Assembly (NCBI GenBank): GCA_964626795.1
Contig: CAZVIQ010000030.1
Location: 1-9,641 of the forward strand
DNA length: 9,641 nucleotides
From: RGIG1840 sp964626795
GTDB lineage: Bacteria; Bacillota_I; Bacilli_A; RF39; UBA660
Direction: 5' to 3'
The position numbers and the translations under genes are program-made. Positions 5,397 through 9,641 of the stretch are shown here, piece by piece (the stretch's first letter is position 1; each line of letters begins with the position of its first letter). The notes under the pieces were generated by a model. It had not been told where the DNA came from, ran no database searches, and was given only the letters and a program-made list of their open reading frames with translations.

Positions 5397-7424
5397 ATGA
5401 AAAAAAATAAGAAAAAATTAATTTTAATAACTGTTCTTGTTTCTTTATTTATAATTTCTTTTTTAGCTTTGATGATTTATTTGAATAATTCACAAAATAA
5501 CTATACATTTCTGGAAAAAAAATGGATTGATAGTAATTTCAATGATGTAATAGATGTATACATTGAAAAAGATTTACCTATTTTTTCTAAAGATGGCGTT
5601 GGTGTATTTTATGATTTAGTGGAAGACTTAGAAACTGACACTGCACTTTCACTAAGCTCTAATGATACAACTTCAAGTACAATGTCATTAAATATTAAAA
5701 AATCTTTAAAAAAAGATGATATTTTAATATATAAAGATCATTATATTCTTTTATCTAAAAATAATGTTTATATTAATAATATTGGCGGTTTAGGAAATAA
5801 ATCAGTTGGAACACTTAATGATGATTTATCTTTAATATCATATAATCTTACAGACTATACTAATATTGAATATAAAACATATGAAAGTCTTGATGGATTA
5901 AAAGAAGCTTTTGAAAATGGTAATGTTGATTATATAATTTTACCTTTATATGAAAACTTAGATTTAATAATAGAAAATTCATATTCTATAATATATCATT
6001 TTGATGGACTTAATAAATACTATACAGCAAGCTTTAATACAGATTCTAAAGAATTTGTTTCAATAGTGGGTAAATTCTTTAATAAATGGAATAACAAATT
6101 AAATGAACAATTTAATTCATATTTTACAAGTCTTTATTATGAAACAAAAGGTTATACAGAAATTGAAAAAGAATCTCTGATTAATGAAGACTTTATTGTT
6201 GGATATATAAATAATATACCTTTAGAGGGAAAGATAAATAATATATTTTCTGGATTAACAGGAACATATTTAAATAAGTTTTCTGAATTAACAGGAACAA
6301 CTTATAAATATATTGAATATGCAAATCTTGATAAACTTAAGAAAGCAGTAAACAATAAAAAAGTTGATATTGTTTATAATGCATACAATATCAACAATTC
6401 AAACTATATATCTACTGGATATATTGGTAATAAAAATATTGTGGTGTTAATACCTAATAAAAGCGATTTAGTAGTTAATTCTATTTATGATCTTACTGGA
6501 AAAGAAGTTAAGATGTTAAAAGATAGAAGTATTAAAAATGTTTATAACGGAAAAAATATATTCTCAATTGTTGAAGTAGACAATATTAACACTTTAATAA
6601 AAGATAAAAATGATAATACAATTTTAATAGAAAAAGAAGTATATGATTTTTATAAAACTAATAAATTAAAAAAATATAAAATTGCATATATAGATTCAGA
6701 ATATGTTTATGATTCATTTTTGTTAAATAATTCTAATAATCCGTTTAATAAATTATTCTCATTTTATATAAGCACTTTAAGTGCTAAAGAAATATCAAAT
6801 GAAATGGTAAACAAATCTTTAAATGATTTAAACAGAAACAAATTAGTTACTCTTATATTAGATAATGTATTCTTTCTTATAATTATATTATTAATAGTTG
6901 GATATATAGTTTATAGATATACAAATAAGTTAAAACTTTCTAAAAAGATAAAGAAAGAAGATAAACTTTTATATCTAGACATAATGACAAATTTAAAGAA
7001 CAGAAATTATTTGAATGATAATATTGAATATTGGGAGAAAAATGTAATATTTCCACAGGCTATCATAATACTTGATTTAAACTGTATTAAAATATTAAAT
7101 GATAAACAGGGCCATGAAGCAGGAGATGCACAAATAAAAGCATGTGCAAATATCTTGATAAAAACACAAAGAGAAAATTCGGAAATAATGAGAACGAATG
7201 GAAATGAATTTACTATTTATTTAGTTGGTTATGAAGAAAAGATGATAATGTCTTATATTCATAAACTTAATAAAGAACTTAAAAATGCACTTCCATGCAA
7301 GGACTATGGTGTTTCAGTAGGATATTCAATGATAAATGATGAGATTAAAACAATAGATGATGCAATAAATGAAGCTCTTATAATGGTACAAGAGAATAAG
7401 GAAATTGCTAATGAAAAAAGTTAA
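5397..7424 (+). CDS. Membrane sensor with two substrate-binding-like domains and a degenerate GGDEF domain
   Basis: A 675-residue protein. Residues 8-29 are an N-terminal membrane anchor. Residues about 55-250 and 265-465 each resemble the extracellular solute-binding (SBP_bac_3-type) fold, for example SVGTLNDD...TYESLDGLKEAFENGNVDYIILP in the first. Residues 489-507 are a second membrane segment, and 525-668 are a cytoplasmic GGDEF domain. GGDEF domains make cyclic di-GMP. This one keeps D528/NR of the DxxTxLxNR entry, D560 (metal), N568-D569 and GHEAGD, but the signature GGDEF reads NGNEF (601-605), so the third-position acidic metal/catalytic residue is Asn. The second Asp of the DxD-like motif is also Asn (N562). 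It is probably catalytically inactive and may act as a GTP or protein-binding output. GAGGGAAG (5386-5393) precedes ATG 5397. The end overlaps the yihY start by 14 bases. Confidence 0.85.
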   Translation: MKKNKKKLILITVLVSLFIISFLALMIYLNNSQNNYTFLEKKWIDSNFNDVIDVYIEKDLPIFSKDGVGVFYDLVEDLETDTALSLSSNDTTSSTMSLNIKKSLKKDDILIYKDHYILLSKNNVYINNIGGLGNKSVGTLNDDLSLISYNLTDYTNIEYKTYESLDGLKEAFENGNVDYIILPLYENLDLIIENSYSIIYHFDGLNKYYTASFNTDSKEFVSIVGKFFNKWNNKLNEQFNSYFTSLYYETKGYTEIEKESLINEDFIVGYINNIPLEGKINNIFSGLTGTYLNKFSELTGTTYKYIEYANLDKLKKAVNNKKVDIVYNAYNINNSNYISTGYIGNKNIVVLIPNKSDLVVNSIYDLTGKEVKMLKDRSIKNVYNGKNIFSIVEVDNINTLIKDKNDNTILIEKEVYDFYKTNKLKKYKIAYIDSEYVYDSFLLNNSNNPFNKLFSFYISTLSAKEISNEMVNKSLNDLNRNKLVTLILDNVFFLIIILLIVGYIVYRYTNKLKLSKKIKKEDKLLYLDIMTNLKNRNYLNDNIEYWEKNVIFPQAIIILDLNCIKILNDKQGHEAGDAQIKACANILIKTQRENSEIMRTNGNEFTIYLVGYEEKMIMSYIHKLNKELKNALPCKDYGVSVGYSMINDEIKTIDDAINEALIMVQENKEIANEKS

Positions 7425-8180
7425 AGATTTCTTTAAAGAATTTTATTATATTTTTACTAAGAAGGAAATAACAGTTTTACCAGCTAATCTTGCATATTTC
7501 TTTTTTACTTCTACGATACCGATAATAACTATACTTATATATGCAGCGACTTCTTTTAGCTTATCTTTTAATGTTGTGATGAAATTTTTAGAAGAAACTG
7601 TNNNNNNNNNNNNNNNNNNNNNNNNNNNNNNNNNNNNNNNNNNNNNNNNNNNNNNNNNNNNNNNNNNNNNNNNNNNNNNNNNNNNNNNNNNNNNNNNNNN
7701 NTGGTTGTTCCTATGTTTGGACAAAGTATATTAAAACTATTCAGCTATATTGGAATTCAAAATGAGATTACATTTACATTTAATATGCTTTATCCAATTT
7801 TAAAATATCCAATATCAATAATAATAGTATTTTTACTTGTAAAACTAATTTATACAATAGCGCCTAATGAAAAAATAAAAAGTGAATATGTTAATAAAGG
7901 TGCACTTTTTACAACAGCAGGGTGGGTGATTATATCTGCGGTATATTCAGTTTATATAAATGACTTTGCGATAACAACATATAATTTATATTATGGAAGT
8001 CTTGCTTCAATAATAATAATCTTATTATGGTTTTACCTAATGGCATATATTTTTGTTATAGGTCTTGTACTAAATTATAGGGATATGGAAAAACAGATAG
8101 AAAAAACAAATAAAATAAAATTATCTGAAATTAAAAATAAAGTAGATGAAACAATAGGAATGGGGCTTTCAAAAAAATAA
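7411..8180 (+). CDS. YihY/BrkB-family membrane protein, interrupted by a 100-N gap
   Basis: An integral membrane protein of the YihY/BrkB (formerly ribonuclease BN) family; its physiological role is not settled. The N-terminal part (7411-7601) has the family entry helix, including LPANLAYFFFTSTIPIITIL. After the gap the protein resumes in another frame (open from 7704, VVPMFGQSIL), with further membrane segments and the typical end ASIIIILLWFYLMAYIFVIG then LNYRDMEK, followed by a charged tail and TAA 8178-8180. About 63 and 158 residues are visible. Family members are about 270-300 residues, so roughly 50-80 residues are hidden and the true gap is longer than 100 bases. ATG 7411 has AAGGA at 7398-7402 and overlaps the GGDEF gene, so it is likely coupled to it. 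Confidence 0.85.
7602..7701. other. Assembly gap of 100 N
   Basis: Exactly 100 N inside the yihY coding region, most likely a placeholder of unknown length. The reading frames on the two sides do not agree across 100 bases. No duplicated flanks are seen here, unlike at the join in ligA. Confidence 0.95.
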
Positions 8181-8228
8181 AATATGTAGTAATATATTAA
8201 AGGATTTTAAGTGAGGAGGCAATAAAAT

Positions 8229-8942
8229 ATGGGAAGAGCACATGAAGTTAGGGCAGCATCAATGGCAAAAACCGCTGCGGCTAAGTCAAAATTATACTCA
8301 ATTTACGCCAAGGAGATTTATCAGGCTGCGAAAGGCAATCCTGATCCTAATTCAAATATGGTATTAAAAAGAGTAGTAGAGAAAGCAAAAAAGGCACAGG
8401 TACCTACTGATGTTATAAATAGAAACATTGACAAAGTTAAAAAAGGTGTGACAGAAAACTATGAAACCTGTGAATATGAAGCATTTGGACCAGGTAACTG
8501 CACTTTAATCATCAAATGTCTAACTGATAATACAAATAGAACCATAAGTGAAATTAAAACAGCATTTAATAAATGTGGAGCAAAACTTGCAACACAGGGA
8601 GCTGTTTCATATATGTATGAACACTTAGGAATGGTTGGAGTAAAGGGTGTTACTGAAGAAGATGTAATGAATGCTTTGATAGAAAATGATGTTGATGTAA
8701 ATGATATTGAAGTAGATGAAGATACTGTTGTTATATACTCTGAAGTAACAGCTCTTGCAAAAGTAAAAACAGCTTTAGAATCTGCATTTAATAATATTAA
8801 TTTTGAATTAGATGAAATATCATATTTTTCAAAAGATAATATTACTCTAAGTGATGAAGATAGAATGAAATTTGAAAGATTGCTTGGAATGCTTGAGGAA
8901 GTTGATGATGTAAGTAATGTATATCATAATGTAACTTTATAG
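8229..8942 (+). CDS. YebC/PmpR-family protein, YeeI (YebC2) type
   Basis: A 237-residue protein, full length for the family. It begins MGRAHEVRAASMAKTAAAKS, the N-terminus typical of the YeeN/YeeI branch rather than the AGHSKW form of classical YebC. The middle has GPGNCTLIIKCLTDNTNRT followed by SEIKTAFNKCGAKLATQGAV, a conserved family block, and the acidic C-terminal domain ends in a YHNV segment. The family was long annotated as DNA-binding transcriptional regulators. More recent work on bacterial YebC/YebC2 and mitochondrial TACO1 points to helping ribosomes through polyproline stretches. The protein is cytoplasmic. ATG 8229 has a strong AGGAGG at 8214-8219. The gene starts 48 bases after yihY and may have its own promoter; none is obvious. 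A terminator follows directly. Confidence 0.92.
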   Translation: MGRAHEVRAASMAKTAAAKSKLYSIYAKEIYQAAKGNPDPNSNMVLKRVVEKAKKAQVPTDVINRNIDKVKKGVTENYETCEYEAFGPGNCTLIIKCLTDNTNRTISEIKTAFNKCGAKLATQGAVSYMYEHLGMVGVKGVTEEDVMNALIENDVDVNDIEVDEDTVVIYSEVTALAKVKTALESAFNNINFELDEISYFSKDNITLSDEDRMKFERLLGMLEEVDDVSNVYHNVTL

Positions 8943-8945
8943 ATT

Positions 8946-8972
8946 AAAACACTTTATCAAAAGTGTTTTTTT
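8946..8972 (+). terminator. Rho-independent terminator after the YebC-family gene
   Basis: AAAACACTTT (8946-8955) pairs perfectly with AAAGTGTTTT (8960-8969) around the loop ATCA, and the T-run continues to 8972. It begins three bases after the stop codon. Because the stem has only two G-C pairs and starts with A, it may also work in the reverse direction. Confidence 0.85.
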
Positions 8973-8995
8973 CATATAATAAAATAGGTGATTTT

Positions 8996-9247
8996 ATGGA
9001 AAAACAAAGTTTTAATTTTATAAATAGAAGATATAAAATAATAGATGTGCAAGATAGAAGTATTTATAACATTTCACACTTAAATGGTTCAATAAATATT
9101 CCTTATGATGATCTAGTAAATAATTATAGAGAGTATTTGAGTAAAAATGAAACCTATTATTTATATTGCCCTAGTGGTAAACTTTCTAAAAGGGCATCAA
9201 TTATTCTGAATTATTTGGGGTATAATACTATTGTACTGGAAAAATAG
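8996..9247 (+). CDS. Single-domain rhodanese-like protein
   Basis: An 83-residue cytoplasmic protein consisting of one rhodanese fold. It shows the entry IIDVQDRSIYNISHLNGSIN then IPYDDL, matching the family's DVR...E...GHI.GA.NIP pattern, and the active-site loop CPSGKLS with the sulfur-carrying Cys at 58. Rhodanese domains move sulfane sulfur between thiols; the physiological substrate cannot be told from sequence. A little shorter than the usual 100 residues, it lacks the usual C-terminal helix. ATG 8996 is preferred over GTG 8963, which lies inside the terminator stem; AGGTGA at 8986-8991 supports it. TATAAT at 8975-8980 may be its -10 box, although the leader would be very short. Confidence 0.85.
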   Translation: MEKQSFNFINRRYKIIDVQDRSIYNISHLNGSINIPYDDLVNNYREYLSKNETYYLYCPSGKLSKRASIILNYLGYNTIVLEK

Positions 9248-9259
9248 ATATAGTATAAT
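9231..9259 (+). promoter_or_regulatory. Putative sigma-A type promoter
   Basis: TTGTAC (9231-9236) and TATAAT (9254-9259) are separated by exactly 17 bp. The -35 box overlaps the end of the rhodanese gene. The predicted start would fall at about 9266, only some 11 bases before ATG 9277 and inside its ribosome binding site, so either the leader is extremely short or the match is fortuitous. Confidence 0.35.
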
Positions 9260-9276
9260 TAAAGAGAAGGAAAAGT

Positions 9277-9641
9277 ATGGAAAGTTATAATGAAACAATT
9301 ATTAATTTTATAAATTCTTTAGGGGCATTAGGCCCTATTTTTGCTTGTATCTTGATTTTAATTGAGTCTATTTTCCCATTCCTTCCACTTGCTGTCTTTA
9401 TAGGTATAAATTTTATAGTATTTGGTCAATTACTGGGTTTTATAATCTCCTGGATTTTTACTGTACTGGGATGTATTATGTCTTTTATGATTTTCAGAAA
9501 GGGATTTAATAAAAAGTTTAATTTGCTTATTAAAGATAGAAAAAGAGTACTTAATCTTATGACTAGATTTTCAAACATATCTCTTGGAAGTTTAACAGTT
9601 TTAATTTCAATTCCGTTTACTCCGGCATTTATGATAAATAT
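9277..9641 (+). CDS. VTT/DedA-type (TVP38/TMEM64-like) membrane protein, N-terminal part
   Basis: The first 121 codons of a protein that continues past the right edge. It has the layout of the VTT (SNARE-associated/DedA) family: an early re-entrant hydrophobic hairpin with an acidic residue (LIESIFPFLPLAVF), a Gly-containing membrane segment (FGQLLGFIISWIFTVLGCIM), a basic loop (FRKGFNKKFN and KDRKRV), and a second hairpin (ISLGSLTVLISIPFTPAFMI) with the family's conserved prolines. DedA-type proteins are proton-driven and several flip lipids across the membrane; the substrate of this one is unknown. GAGAAGG at 9264-9270 supports ATG 9277. It starts 29 bases after the rhodanese gene and may be read from the same transcript. 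Confidence 0.75.
   Translation, partial: MESYNETIINFINSLGALGPIFACILILIESIFPFLPLAVFIGINFIVFGQLLGFIISWIFTVLGCIMSFMIFRKGFNKKFNLLIKDRKRVLNLMTRFSNISLGSLTVLISIPFTPAFMIN

Noticed and set aside
7446..7724. Reverse-strand ORF spanning the 100-N gap
   Set aside because: It exists only because N codons contain no stops; the forward strand carries a clear YihY/BrkB protein.
8963..8995. N-terminal extension of the rhodanese from GTG 8963
   Set aside because: GTG 8963 lies inside the terminator stem and has no ribosome binding site; ATG 8996 has AGGTGA at the right distance.
1..9641. CRISPR array, tRNA, rRNA or insertion sequence
   Set aside because: No regularly spaced repeats, no tRNA cloverleaf, no rRNA-like segments and no transposase motifs were recognised on either strand.

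Overview
The window is AT-rich Bacillota-type DNA (Lys, Asn and Ile dominate the proteins; AGGAGG-like ribosome binding sites). It uses the standard bacterial code: Trp is TGG, and TAA, TAG and TGA all act as stops (the reverse transcriptase ends in TGA). It looks like a scaffold from an uncultured, probably host-associated, low-GC Bacillota/Mollicutes-like bacterium. Two N runs (3950-3959 and 7602-7701) show that it is a draft assembly.

Region 1 (1-2352) is a diversity-generating retroelement (DGR). The left edge cuts through the target gene, leaving its last 38 codons and the 3' end of its variable repeat (VR, 1-36). Next come a perfect 11-bp stem/4-nt loop hairpin (131-156), the template repeat (TR, about 228-345), a structured spacer with a terminator-like hairpin, and three packed or overlapping genes: a MutS domain-I-like accessory protein (568-921), Avd (914-1254) and the DGR reverse transcriptase (1238-2352). 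The visible VR differs from the TR at four adenines in its hypervariable end, the hallmark of DGR mutagenesis. Avd and RT each lack one base as written, so the element is either recently inactivated or wrongly assembled at those two points.

Region 2 (2353-4651) holds NAD-dependent DNA ligase (ligA) and its terminator. The gene is crossed by a 10-N join flanked by two divergent versions of the same 95-bp segment. The scaffold may therefore be a chimera here, and linkage between the DGR and everything to the right is not certain.

Region 3 (4652-8180) starts with a decayed small ORF. It is followed by a probable operon: a small membrane-anchored protein of unknown function, a 675-residue membrane receptor with two substrate-binding-like domains and a degenerate GGDEF domain (NGNEF), and a YihY/BrkB-family membrane protein interrupted by the 100-N gap.

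Region 4 (8181-9641) holds a YebC/YeeI-type translation or regulatory protein with a clear terminator, a single-domain rhodanese, and the first 121 codons of a VTT/DedA-type membrane protein that runs off the right edge.

Within the DGR, RT and Avd would copy the TR RNA with errors at adenines, and the cDNA would replace the VR in the target gene, diversifying a C-type-lectin-like ligand-binding surface. The remaining genes are ordinary chromosomal functions.
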